Positions 14,911 to 22,123 of a stretch of DNA of 64,000 bases are shown here, one piece after another. The stretch comes from Conexibacter stalactiti (GTDB lineage Bacteria > Actinomycetota > Thermoleophilia > Solirubrobacterales > Solirubrobacteraceae). How positions within the stretch are numbered: the stretch's first letter is position 1; each line of letters starts with the position of its first letter. The DNA lies in assembly GCF_035967765.1 (NCBI RefSeq), contig NZ_JAYWIT010000009.1. One strand, given 5' to 3'. Under the pieces are notes generated by a model. It ran no database searches. It was not told the origin of the DNA and saw only the letters and a list, made by a program, of their open reading frames with translations. Made by a program: the position numbers and the translations under genes.

Positions 14911-17196
14911 ATGGCCGCCACCGACGAGATCGTCGAGCCCTGGGAGGCGCTGCTCGCGCGCGGGCGCGCCGACGAGCGGCTCGTCCATGAGTCGGTCGTG
15001 CCGCCGCGCGCCGGCAGGGCCGTTCCGATCCCCGGCGAGCTGCATCACGAGGTGCGCGACGCGCTGAAGCGCGTCGGGATCGCGGCGCTGCACACCCACC
15101 AGGAGCAGGCGCTGTACGCCGCGATCGACGGCCCGACGATCGTCACGACCGGGACCGCCTCCGGCAAGTCGCTCTGCTTCAACCTGCCGACGCTGCAGAT
15201 GCTGCACGTCGACCCGCGCGCGCGGGCGCTCTACCTGTATCCGACGAAGGCGCTCGCGCAGGATCAGGTGCGCGCGCTGGCGGCGCTGAGACTGCCGCGG
15301 CTGCGGCCGGCGATCTACGACGGCGACACGCCGCAGACCGAGCGCCGCGCGATCCGCAGAACGGCCAACGTCGTGCTTACCAACCCCGACATGCTGCACG
15401 TCGGGATCCTGCCCAACCATGCCGCCTGGGGCGACTTCCTCGCGAACCTGGCGGTCGTGGTGGTCGACGAGGCGCACGTCTATCGCGGCGTGTTCGGCTC
15501 GCACGTGGCGAACGTGCTGCGGCGGCTGCGGCGGATCGCGGCGGCGTACGGGACCGAGCCGCGCTTCCTGCTCGCGAGCGCGACCGTCGCCAACCCGCTG
15601 GAGCTGGCGCAGCGGCTGACGGGGCTGGAGCAGATCACGCTCGTCGACGAGGACGGCGCGCCGTCGGCGCAGCGCACGATCGCGATGTGGAACCCGCCGC
15701 TGCTCGACGAGACGCTGGGGTCGCGCGCCTCGGCGCTGAGCGAGGCGGCCGACCTCTTCGCCGACCTCGTCGCGGCCGGCTCGCGCACGATCTGCTTCAT
15801 CAAGTCGCGCAAGGCGGTCGAGGTGATCCTGCGCAGCGCCAGCGCCCGGCTGCGGCAGATGGACCATCCCGACCTGGCCGAGAAGATCGCTCCGTATCGG
15901 GCCGGCTACACGTCGTTCCAGCGGCGCGAGCTGGAGCAGAGACTGATGAGCGGCGAGCTGCGCGGCGTCGTCGCGACCGACGCGCTGGAGCTGGGGATCG
16001 ACATCGGCGAGCTGGACGCCGCGATCTGCGTGACGTTCCCGGGGACGGTCGCGTCGCTGAGACAGATGTGGGGCCGCGCCGGCCGGCGCGGGAGAGGGCT
16101 GGCGGTCTACGTCGCCGGCGAGGACGCGCTCGACCAGTTCTTCTGCCGCCATCCCGACGAGTTCCTCGAGCGGCCGGTCGAGGCCGCGATCCTCGACCAC
16201 GAGAGCGAGCAGATCCACGCGGCGCACCTCGTCTGCGCAGCCCACGAGGGGCCGCTGTCGGGAGCCGACGCGGAGGTGCTCGGGCCGAGATGGCGCGAGC
16301 ACGCGGAGCGGCTGGTGAGCGCCGGCGTGCTGATCGAGCGGCGCGGGCGGTTCCAGCTGCGCGCGCCGGAGGAGTTTCCGGCCGCGCGCGTGCCGCTGCG
16401 GTCGTCCTCGACCGACGCCTTCGTGCTGATCGACGTCGAGTCCGGCGAGATGATCGGCACGATGGAGGCGGCGCGCGCGTTCAACACGGTTCACGACGGC
16501 GCGGTCTACCTGCACATGGGGCGGGCGTTCGAGGTCGCGCAGCTCGACCTGCACGAGCGGCGGGCGCTGATGCGGCCGTTCGACGGCGACTGGTTCACGC
16601 AGCCGCGGCGCGAGACGATGACGGCGATCGAGAGATTGATCGAGCGGCGCGAGACGATGGGCGTGCGGCTGTCGTTCGGGACCGTGATCGTCACCGACCT
16701 GGTCGTCGGGTACCAGAGAAAGTCGCTCGTCGATCACGAGACGATCGACTTCCACGCGCTCGACCTGCCCGAGACCGCGTTCACGACACAGGCGCTGTGG
16801 TACGAGCTGGACGACGCGGTGCTGGGACCCGACGCCTTCTCCGATCGGCTGCTCGGCGCGCTGCACGCGGCCGAGCACTCGCAGATCGCGGTCCTGCCGC
16901 TGCTGGCGATGTGCGACCGCTGGGACATCGGCGGCCTCTCGACCAACGCCCATCCGCAGACGGGGCGGCCGACGATCTTCATCTACGACGGCCATCCCGG
17001 CGGCGTCGGGATCACGCGTCAGGGCTTCCTGCGCTTCGAGCAGCTCGTCGGCGACGCCCACCGGCTGATCTCCGAATGCAGATGCAAGCACGGCTGCCCG
17101 TCGTGCATCCAGTCGCCAAAGTGCGGGAATCTCAACGAGCCGCTGTCGAAGGGCGGCGCGAGCGCGTTGATGCGACGGCTGTTGAGCGAGGCCTGA
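14911..17196 (+). CDS. DEAD/DEAH-box helicase with C-terminal Zn-binding DUF1998 region (MrfA/Hrq1-like)
   Basis: 761 residues. Walker A is TTGTASGKS (K86), the DEAH-like box is VVVDEAHV (186-190), motif III is LASATVANP, and motif VI QMWGRAGRRGRG lies in the second RecA domain. The C-terminal part holds a five-Cys cluster (C723, C725, C729, C732, C738: CRCKHGCPSC...KCGN), the signature of the DUF1998 region of MrfA and Hrq1. MrfA is a 3'-5' helicase used in mitomycin and crosslink repair together with the nuclease MrfB, which is not seen here. Length and motif order fit the family. A leaderless-type -10 box precedes it. Confidence 0.92.
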   Translation: MAATDEIVEPWEALLARGRADERLVHESVVPPRAGRAVPIPGELHHEVRDALKRVGIAALHTHQEQALYAAIDGPTIVTTGTASGKSLCFNLPTLQMLHVDPRARALYLYPTKALAQDQVRALAALRLPRLRPAIYDGDTPQTERRAIRRTANVVLTNPDMLHVGILPNHAAWGDFLANLAVVVVDEAHVYRGVFGSHVANVLRRLRRIAAAYGTEPRFLLASATVANPLELAQRLTGLEQITLVDEDGAPSAQRTIAMWNPPLLDETLGSRASALSEAADLFADLVAAGSRTICFIKSRKAVEVILRSASARLRQMDHPDLAEKIAPYRAGYTSFQRRELEQRLMSGELRGVVATDALELGIDIGELDAAICVTFPGTVASLRQMWGRAGRRGRGLAVYVAGEDALDQFFCRHPDEFLERPVEAAILDHESEQIHAAHLVCAAHEGPLSGADAEVLGPRWREHAERLVSAGVLIERRGRFQLRAPEEFPAARVPLRSSSTDAFVLIDVESGEMIGTMEAARAFNTVHDGAVYLHMGRAFEVAQLDLHERRALMRPFDGDWFTQPRRETMTAIERLIERRETMGVRLSFGTVIVTDLVVGYQRKSLVDHETIDFHALDLPETAFTTQALWYELDDAVLGPDAFSDRLLGALHAAEHSQIAVLPLLAMCDRWDIGGLSTNAHPQTGRPTIFIYDGHPGGVGITRQGFLRFEQLVGDAHRLISECRCKHGCPSCIQSPKCGNLNEPLSKGGASALMRRLLSEA

Positions 17197-17212
17197 GGCT
17201 GGGCGATCCGTT

Positions 17213-17238
17213 GCAGCGGCGGCGAGGTGCGCCGCTGC
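17213..17238 (+). terminator. Hairpin after helicase gene
   Basis: Perfect 9-bp stem GCAGCGGCG / CGCCGCTGC with an 8-base loop, starting 17 bases after the helicase stop. No T-run follows. Confidence 0.45.
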
Positions 17239-17307
17239 GCTGGAGGTTCTGCGGCGTGAATTCGTGCACGAGCCTGTGCACGCCTCGACGGTGCATCGCA
17301 GAGGGCG

Positions 17308-18000
17308 ATGTTCCTGGTGATGGCACGGACACGCGCCTTCCCCCTCGCATTGGCTCTCGGAGCCGCGCTCGCCGCGCCTGCATCCGCGCAGGCGAAGGGC
17401 GGCGGCGCGGCTCCGGAAGCCGCTCCGTCGGAGACGGCCGCGCACGCGTCGCAGGGCGGCGGGGCAGCGCCGGGAGCGGTGCCGCGCCGCAGAGTCGCCC
17501 GCAGAGCGGCGAAGCGGATCGCGCCGGAGCCGGTCGAGCCGGTGCCCGCGGTCGCGACGGTCGACGGCGTCTTCCCCGTGCAGGGCACATACACCTTCGG
17601 CGGCGATGGCTCCCGCTTCGGCTCTGGCCGCCCGGGTCACATCCACCAGGGCCAGGACGTCTCCGCCGCGAATGGGACGCCGCTGGTGGCGCCGGTCGCC
17701 GGGACGGTGACGTGGAAGGCCAACCAGCCGGGCGGGGCGGGGATCTACCTCGTCGTGCGCGGCAGCGCTGACGGCCGCGACTACGTCTTCATGCACCTCA
17801 AGCGCGGCTCGGTGCTGGTGAGCGCCGGCAGCGCTGTGACGGCCGGCCAGCAGCTCGCGCAGGTCGGCGCGACCGGGATCGCGTCCGGCCCGCACCTGCA
17901 CTTCGAGATCTGGATCGGCGGCTGGCAGGTCAGAGGCGGCGCACCGGTCGATCCGCTGCCGCAGCTGCAGCGGTGGGCCTCGGCTCAGGCTTCGGCGTAG
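17308..18000 (+). CDS. M23-family peptidase (LytM-type), secreted
   Basis: 230 residues. Signal peptide at the N-terminus (AFPLALALGAALAAPASAQA), then a low-complexity Gly/Ala/Arg region to about residue 85, then a LytM fold. The zinc ligands are in HIHQGQD (HxxxD-type) and HLHFEIW (HxH), and the loops GTVTWKAN and GATGIASGPH are typical. Members cleave peptidoglycan cross-bridges or act as degenerate activators; the ligands seem intact, so activity is likely. The start could also be the ATG 12 bases downstream. The gene lies in a 111-bp gap after the helicase and just before the rhomboid gene. Confidence 0.88.
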   Translation: MFLVMARTRAFPLALALGAALAAPASAQAKGGGAAPEAAPSETAAHASQGGGAAPGAVPRRRVARRAAKRIAPEPVEPVPAVATVDGVFPVQGTYTFGGDGSRFGSGRPGHIHQGQDVSAANGTPLVAPVAGTVTWKANQPGGAGIYLVVRGSADGRDYVFMHLKRGSVLVSAGSAVTAGQQLAQVGATGIASGPHLHFEIWIGGWQVRGGAPVDPLPQLQRWASAQASA

Positions 18001-18028
18001 CTTCAGCTTCATCGGCGATGATGGGCGA

Positions 18029-18718
18029 GTGAGCTACTCCTCCTCGCCGACCCCGCCGTCCAGATCGCCGCAGCGCTCCTCGGGTGCCGTCTTCGGCGCG
18101 CTCGCCGTGCTGGTCGCCCTGAACGTCGTGGTGTTCCTGATCGAGCTGGCGAGCGCCCCGTTCAGCGACATGATGCAGGGCAGCCTCGTCGAGCACGGCG
18201 GGCTGAGCGGCTGGCAGGTCGACCACGGCGACTGGTGGCGGATCGTCACCAGCGGCTTCCTCCACGCCAACGGCGCCCACCTGTTCGGCAACCTCGTCGC
18301 GCTGCTGATCCTCGGCGGCGTCCTGTCGCTCAGCGTCGGGCCGCTGCGGATGGTCCTGGTCTACGCCGCCGGCCTGCTCGGCAGCTCCTTCTCGGTGCTC
18401 GTGTTCGACCCTCACTCGCTGACGGTGGGCGCGTCCGGAGCGATCTTCGGCCTGGCCGGCGGCGCGCTGCTGATCGGCTGGCGCCAGAGACGGATCTGGC
18501 TGCTGCTGTTCGCCGCCGCCTGGATCGTCTACTCGCTCAGCAGCACCCTGTTCGTGCCCGGGATCTCCCAGGCCGGCCACCTCGGCGGCCTCGTGGCGGG
18601 CGCGCTGGCCGGCGCGCTGCTCGTCGACGACGGCGCGCGCCTGCGCTCCGAGGGCGCCGCCGCGGGGCTGGTGGCGGCGCTGCTCGTGATCCTGTTCGCG
18701 GGAGCGTTGTTGGTGTAG
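18029..18718 (+). CDS. Rhomboid-family intramembrane serine protease
   Basis: 229 residues with about six membrane segments. Catalytic Ser is in VGASGAIFGL (GASG motif, about residue 133) and catalytic His in ISQAGHLGGLVAG (about 183). The HGDWWRIVTSGFLHANGAHLF region with conserved H..N and W-R matches the rhomboid L1 loop and helix 2 (HxxxN-type, NGAHLFGN). The GTG start at 18029 has GATGAT 6 bases before it. Substrates are unknown. It directly follows the M23 gene (28-bp gap), so they may share a transcript. Confidence 0.92.
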   Translation: MSYSSSPTPPSRSPQRSSGAVFGALAVLVALNVVVFLIELASAPFSDMMQGSLVEHGGLSGWQVDHGDWWRIVTSGFLHANGAHLFGNLVALLILGGVLSLSVGPLRMVLVYAAGLLGSSFSVLVFDPHSLTVGASGAIFGLAGGALLIGWRQRRIWLLLFAAAWIVYSLSSTLFVPGISQAGHLGGLVAGALAGALLVDDGARLRSEGAAAGLVAALLVILFAGALLV

Positions 18719-18733
18719 GGGTGCGGGTGGCGC

Positions 18734-18758
18734 CGCCCGGTGCGGGCCGAACCGGGCG
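18734..18758. terminator. Bidirectional hairpin between convergent genes
   Basis: Stem CGCCCGGT / ACCGGGCG with a 9-base loop in the 64-bp gap between the convergent rhomboid and small-membrane-protein genes. Confidence 0.5.
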
Positions 18759-18782
18759 CTGCCCGGTTGGACCCGCCCCAGC

Positions 18783-19157
18783 TCAGCTGTCGAGTGCCTT
18801 CAGCAGCCCGAGCTGGAGCCCGAGCGCGCCGCCCGCGAGCAGGCCGACGCCGGCGCGCCCCTGGATCGGGATCGCCTGGCCGGCAGCGAGCGTGCCGAGG
18901 AAGTCGGTGCCGTCGGCGATCGACGCGCCGACCACCCACGGCGTCAGCGAGCTGCCCTGCTTGAGCGCGGCGAGCGTGCCGAGCGCGAGGGCGACGTCAC
19001 GCGCCCCGACGGCCCGCAGCAGCACCCCCGCCGCCGGCCGCTCCGCCTCCGCTCCGATCCAGCCGGGCCCGACGACCTTCTTCGGCGCGGCCACGAGCGC
19101 GGCGCCGAGTGCGAGACGACCGAGTGCGATCCCGGCCACCAGCGTGCGAGGAGTCAT
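18783..19157 (-). CDS. Small four-helix membrane protein
   Basis: 124 residues, mostly hydrophobic with about four helices (LVAGIALGRLALGAALVA, AAGVLLRAVGARDVALALG, WVVGASIADGTDFLGTLA, GVGLLAGGALGLQLGLLKAL). The start at the ATG of MTPRTLVAG (19157) gives a short basic N-terminus; upstream residues in frame are arginine-rich and unlikely. It resembles DUF4267-type small membrane proteins, but I would not insist on that. Function unknown. It lies beside the tRNA-Phe gene, transcribed away from it. Confidence 0.65.
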   Translation of the reverse strand: MTPRTLVAGIALGRLALGAALVAAPKKVVGPGWIGAEAERPAAGVLLRAVGARDVALALGTLAALKQGSSLTPWVVGASIADGTDFLGTLAAGQAIPIQGRAGVGLLAGGALGLQLGLLKALDS

Positions 19158-19267
19158 GCGGCCGATCCTATCCCCGCCCCTCCGGCCCACGCGCCGCATC
19201 CGCCACGCGCCACGCGTCCTCGTTCACAACCGTTGCGGTACGATCCGCCGACGGACCCCGTGTCCAC

Positions 19268-19340
19268 GGCGACTTAGCTCAGTTGGTAGAGCACACGACT
19301 GAAAATCGTGGTGTCCCCAGTTCGAGTCTGGGAGTCGCCA
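19268..19340 (+). tRNA. tRNA-Phe (GAA)
   Basis: Complete 73-base cloverleaf. Acceptor arm GGCGACT pairs with AGTCGCC, discriminator A. D arm contains AGCTCAGTTGGTAGAGC. Anticodon stem CACGA / TCGTG has loop CTGAAAA and anticodon GAA. T arm is CCCCAGTTCGAGTCTGGG. CCA is not encoded. Its 3' part is repeated at 28443, marking it as the integration site of the element that follows. Confidence 0.97.
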
Positions 19341-19378
19341 TCTCTTGAAAGCCCTGCATATCGCGGGGTTTTCTTTTG
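19299..19378 (+). repeat. attL: 80-bp direct repeat, 3' part of tRNA-Phe plus its terminator
   Basis: Identical at 78 of 80 positions to 28443-28522 (offset 9144). It begins in the anticodon loop and runs through the T arm, acceptor and the rho-independent terminator. Homology stops abruptly on both sides. Confidence 0.92.
19352..19377 (+). terminator. Rho-independent terminator of tRNA-Phe
   Basis: Stem CCCTGC / GCGGGG (one T-G pair) with a 5-base loop, followed by TTTTCTTTT. The same structure is present in the right-hand repeat at 28496-28521. Confidence 0.8.
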
Positions 19379-19506
19379 GGCTGATGCTCGTTTCGGCGAG
19401 CGTTTGCGCGCCACTTCGGAGGCTCGTGGCCCATTCGTGGCCCAAACCCTGGGCAGGATGCTGACCTCCACGCCGGTTCTGCCTTGGTTCGGGTGCGCGC
19501 TCCACA

Positions 19507-19625
19507 AGGAGTGTGCCGCCACGTCGCTGACGATCAAGCCAACCGCCCGTGGCATCCTCCGCCGCAAGCGCTCGACCAGCTCTCCGGCGTCGGCGACATC
19601 CACATCGCTCCCGCCGACGCCAGTG
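19507..19625 (+). repeat. Island direct repeat, copy 1 (degenerate coding remnant)
   Basis: 119 bases matching 21015-21134 (120 bases) apart from scattered substitutions and one missing base. Differences fall mostly at third codon positions of the plus-strand frame that reads LTIKxTARGILRR ... LSxxGDIHIA, so this was once protein-coding. In this copy the start codon equivalent is ACG and the frame shifts after RRK, so it is dead. The rest of 19379-19848 holds no convincing gene apart from the remnant at 19640-19753. Confidence 0.7.
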
Positions 19626-19639
19626 GGCACAGCGCGCCA

Positions 19640-19753
19640 CCGAGCAGCGCCATCGCTGTGCTCGAAGCCGCTTGCGCGGTCCACGTCAGGCTCGCCCGCG
19701 GCCTGCTCGACGCCGTCCGTCGCGATGAGCTCCATGACGATGAACTCGCCCAT
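19640..19753 (-). pseudogene. 5' remnant of a dihydrofolate-reductase-like (RibD_C) gene
   Basis: An excellent ribosome site (GGAGGAG, 6 bases before ATG) precedes MGEFIVMELIATDGVEQA, which resembles the first strand and motif (..VxExxTLDGV..) of the small RibD_C/DHFR-like proteins of actinobacteria. Similarity ends after about 35 codons. The frame then runs on through unrelated sequence and into the antisense of tRNA-Phe, which is clearly not native. I read this as a truncated gene start left in the island. Confidence 0.4.
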
Positions 19754-19848
19754 CGGTGACTCCTCCGCGCCCCGTGGTGGGACCCTGCAGCACAGACCGA
19801 TCGGGGCCGGGCACCCATCGGTGAGGCGGTGGGCAACTCGACTGGCCG

Positions 19849-20484
19849 TCAGCGCACGCTCAGGCGATCCGGCGGTGCGTCGGCGCCGTCGCGCAGCGTG
19901 AAGATCCCGTTGACTACGGGAACCGCCGCGACTGCGGCGCCAGTGTGGACGAGCACCCGGCGCGCGCCGTCGCGGGTGACGCCGACCATCACGCGCGCCT
20001 GCCGCCCGCCAGGCGGCGTTCTCTCGAACGAGATCGTCGCGAGGCCCTCGCGACGCGCCCGCCACGTCTCGTTGCAGGCGGTGCCAGCTCCGGGAACGTC
20101 GGGGACCTGACTCACGAGGCAGAGATGGCCGCGCCCCGGGACGAGCCAGTACGCGCCCGGCAGGCTCACCGGGATGCGCTTTGCGAGCGCCCAGTTGACA
20201 CCGAATCTACCGTTCCCGAGCAGCTGCCGCAGCGCCGGCGGCAGCCCGTCGGGCCGCATCCGCAGCAGCGCGAAGCTGCGCCGCTGCAAGCGGTCGGGTC
20301 GCGTGCGCGCGGGCGCTGCGGGGCCGTCGGCTGCCGACTCTGCGTCGACGGGCGCGGACGTCGCAGGTGGTACCGAAGCAGAGCCGCACGCGTCGAGCAG
20401 CAACGCGAGCACGGCGAGCGAGCCGGCGCACGCGCGCCGGCTCGCTCGTCCTGCGGGACGGCGCCGAGGCGGCCGCACCGTCAT
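19849..20484 (-). CDS. Putative lipoprotein of the island
   Basis: 211 residues. Basic start (TVRPPRRRPAGRASRR), hydrophobic core SLAVLALLLDACG with a Cys that could be lipidated, although the lipobox LLDAC is imperfect (Asp at -2). Then comes an Ala/Pro linker and a beta-rich globular part (GAYWLVPGRGHLCLVSQVP, VRVLVHTGAAVAAVPVVNG). The C-terminal NGIFTLRDGADAPP resembles unassigned periplasmic proteins of this order. The start at 20484 lies 7 bases after the stop of the upstream secreted-protein gene, so both form one operon. No function known. Confidence 0.7.
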   Translation of the reverse strand: MTVRPPRRRPAGRASRRACAGSLAVLALLLDACGSASVPPATSAPVDAESAADGPAAPARTRPDRLQRRSFALLRMRPDGLPPALRQLLGNGRFGVNWALAKRIPVSLPGAYWLVPGRGHLCLVSQVPDVPGAGTACNETWRARREGLATISFERTPPGGRQARVMVGVTRDGARRVLVHTGAAVAAVPVVNGIFTLRDGADAPPDRLSVR

Positions 20485-20491
20485 CGAGCGA

Positions 20492-20842
20492 TCAGGTCGT
20501 GTCGCCGGAGACAATCGTCGACCCGGTCCCCGGCGGGTTCCACTCGATCCACGGAACCTTGTTGCCTGTCGAGCCCGTGTTCCAGTTTGCCCACGTGTTG
20601 GCCGGCACGCATTGCCCTCTGGTCGAGTTGGCACCGACGCATATCGCGTGCGTGTTGCCCTTTCCGCTGACGACCGTCAGCACGCGCGCGCCACCGAAGC
20701 ACGGCTGGTTGGGACCGACGTTCGCACCGGCGCAGAACGGCTGCGCTCCGGCGGGCGACGCACCAGCGGCAAATGCGATGCCCGCCGCCGTAAGTGCCGC
20801 CGCGAGCGGCATCGCCGCGCGGCGGATCAATCCATCCGTCAT
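20492..20842 (-). CDS. Small secreted protein of the island
   Basis: 116 residues. Signal peptide MPLAAALTAAGIAFAAGAS with cleavage near GAQ (about residue 34). The mature part of some 80 residues has four Cys (PFCAGANVGPNQPCFGG, AICVGANSTRGQC) in a pattern suggesting two disulfides. GGGGAG just upstream of the ATG sets the start. A good promoter lies at 20919-20948. First gene of a two-gene operon with the lipoprotein. Family unknown. Confidence 0.72.
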   Translation of the reverse strand: MTDGLIRRAAMPLAAALTAAGIAFAAGASPAGAQPFCAGANVGPNQPCFGGARVLTVVSGKGNTHAICVGANSTRGQCVPANTWANWNTGSTGNKVPWIEWNPPGTGSTIVSGDTT

Positions 20843-20875
20843 CCGACTCTCCCCCTGTACCCCTGGCGAAGCGTC

Positions 20876-20896
20876 CGTCCGGCACCTGACCGGACG
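20876..20896 (-). promoter_or_regulatory. 5'-UTR hairpin
   Basis: Perfect 7-bp stem CGTCCGG / CCGGACG with a 7-base loop between the promoter and the start of the small secreted protein gene. It could stabilise the mRNA or bind a regulator. Confidence 0.35.
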
Positions 20897-20918
20897 AGCT
20901 ATACACCATTTTTACCGA

Positions 20919-20948
20919 TTTTACGGATCCTCCCGCAGCCGCGTCAAG
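20919..20948 (-). promoter_or_regulatory. Sigma-70-type promoter for the secreted-protein/lipoprotein operon
   Basis: On the minus strand: TTGACG, 18-base spacer, TAAAAT. This AT-rich patch stands out in the GC-rich surroundings and points to the gene at 20842. Confidence 0.65.
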
Positions 20949-21014
20949 TCTCGTTCGACCTACCCACGAGCGCGACGAGCCGTTCGACGGCGCGCGTTGC
21001 TCGCTGGCGTCACG

Positions 21015-21134
21015 AGGAGCGTGCCGCCGTGCCGCTGACGATCAAGACGACCGCCCGCGGCATCCTGCGGCGCCAGGTCCTTGCCCAGCTCTCCAGCATC
21101 GGCGATATCCACATCGCACTCGCCGACGACCAGT
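21015..21134 (+). repeat. Island direct repeat, copy 2
   Basis: Intact-frame copy of the repeat at 19507-19625; see the short ORF 21029-21136. Confidence 0.7.
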
Positions 21135-21136
21135 GA
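21029..21136 (+). CDS. 35-residue ORF in island repeat, possibly a remnant
   Basis: GTG start with GAGGAG about 9 bases upstream. Reads VPLTIKTTARGILRRQ and ends IHIALADDQ. The same peptide is encoded, frameshifted, in the copy at 19507. After its TGA the same frame continues with coding-like sequence (TTAQTLRRRYENYTRRRDD, then GWHENNPADEFA), so the stop may be a nonsense mutation in a longer gene of about 80 codons. I cannot assign a function; it may be dead. Confidence 0.4.
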   Translation: MPLTIKTTARGILRRQVLAQLSSIGDIHIALADDQ

Positions 21137-21450
21137 ACCACCGCACAGACGCTGCGCCGCCGCTACGAGAACTACACGCGCCGGCGCGACGATCCCGGCT
21201 GGCACGAGAACAATCCGGCCGACGAGTTCGCGAACACGATGGACCGCCTCCCACGCAGCAACGCTTCGCGAACCTGCACGAGTGCGCGAGCGATTTGTCC
21301 GCCGGCCCCCACCGCAACCACGTCGGTGCGATCGAGCGCGGCGGGATCAACCCCACCTTCAAGGTCCTCCTCAAGCTCTCCACAGGCCTGACCGTCCCGC
21401 TCAGCGACGCGATCCGGCTCTACGAGGCGCGGCGGGAAGAGGCCGACTAA
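21133..21450 (+). pseudogene. Truncated XRE-type HTH protein
   Basis: The C-terminal half reads NHVGAIERGGINPTFKVLLK then LSTGLTVPLSDAIRLYEARR, a good match to the recognition helix and C-terminal helices of XRE-family regulators. The part before it goes from FANLHEC directly to DLSAGPHRNHV. About 15 residues that should carry helix 2 (the SQEELA-type helix) are missing, and the N-terminal 45 residues have no HTH character. Probably a decayed regulator of the island; it lies just upstream of the abiE genes. Confidence 0.5.
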
Positions 21451-21463
21451 CGAGCACGGGCGG

Positions 21464-21512
21464 TGGAACAAACCCAGCACACGAGATCACTTCATGTGTA
21501 GGATCTGTTCCA
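21464..21512 (+). promoter_or_regulatory. Inverted repeat over the abiEi start, candidate AbiEi operator
   Basis: TGGAACA (21464-21470) and TGTTCCA (21506-21512) form a 7-bp inverted repeat, with an inner ACAC / GTGT pair at 21479 and 21496. AbiEi antitoxins are known to repress their own promoter by binding inverted repeats upstream of the gene, which fits this position. Confidence 0.5.
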
Positions 21513-22123
21513 TGCCCACCCTGCACTCCCACCTCGATCTGTTGCGGGATCGCTTCGACAGCCGGCCGTTCAGCGTCTCCGAGGCGGTCGCCGCAGGCGT
21601 CAGTCGCACGACGCTGCACCGGCTGCGGGCGGCGGGCGAGCTGGCGAGCGTCAGCCGCGGGTTCGTGCAGTTGCCCGACGGCGGGATGGGGATGCTCTCC
21701 GAGCTGGCCGCCGTGTCGGCTCGCGTGCCGCGCGGGACGATCTGCCTGAACTCCGCGCTGGCGTTCTGGGACCTCACCGACGAGATCCCCGAGCAGGTCC
21801 ATCTCGCCGTGCCGCGAGGCACGCACCGGCCGGCGATAGATCGGCCGGTCACGCGCGTTCACGTCTTCGACGCGAGGACCTTCGAGATCGAGCGCCAGCA
21901 GGCGCAGACGGATGCCGACGAACCGTTCTGGGTCTACTCGCCGGAGCGCTCGGTGGTCGACGCGATGCGGATGACGCGCTGGATCGGTCGCGACGTCGCG
22001 CTGCACGCGCTGCGCCAGTACATGGCACGCCCCAGAGCCGACCCCGCCCGCCTCACCGAGCTGGCGCGCGCACTCGGCGGCGGCGCCCAGCTGCGGCCCG
22101 CGCTGGAGGCGCTGCTCAGTTGA
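21512..22123 (+). CDS. abiEi: AbiEi-type antitoxin / wHTH repressor
   Basis: 203 residues from the ATG at 21512 (AGGA 8 bases upstream; an ATG at 21494 is an alternative). The N-terminal winged HTH reads FSVSEAVAAGVSRTTLHRLRA, followed by the AbiEi_4-like part GELASVSRGFVQLP, and a C-terminal region with VPRGTICLNSALAFWDLT, HLAVPRGT, and YSPERSVVDAMRM, all typical of AbiEi antitoxins. These neutralise AbiEii without direct contact (type IV) and autorepress. The TGA overlaps the TTG of abiEii by 2 bases. Confidence 0.88.
   Translation: MPTLHSHLDLLRDRFDSRPFSVSEAVAAGVSRTTLHRLRAAGELASVSRGFVQLPDGGMGMLSELAAVSARVPRGTICLNSALAFWDLTDEIPEQVHLAVPRGTHRPAIDRPVTRVHVFDARTFEIERQQAQTDADEPFWVYSPERSVVDAMRMTRWIGRDVALHALRQYMARPRADPARLTELARALGGGAQLRPALEALLS

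Noticed and set aside
17197..17307. Possible c-di-AMP riboswitch before the M23 peptidase gene
   Set aside because: Such switches precede wall hydrolases in actinobacteria, but the conserved ydaO sequence blocks are not visible here.
14794..18012. Minus-strand open frame of 1072 codons opposite the helicase, M23 and start of rhomboid
   Set aside because: Composition is typical of antisense of GC-rich genes, and the plus-strand genes have full motifs.
19274..19753. Minus-strand ORF running through the tRNA-Phe complement and ending RVLYQLS
   Set aside because: The end is antisense to the tRNA; such read-through ORFs are a known annotation artefact. Only the first 35 codons look real.
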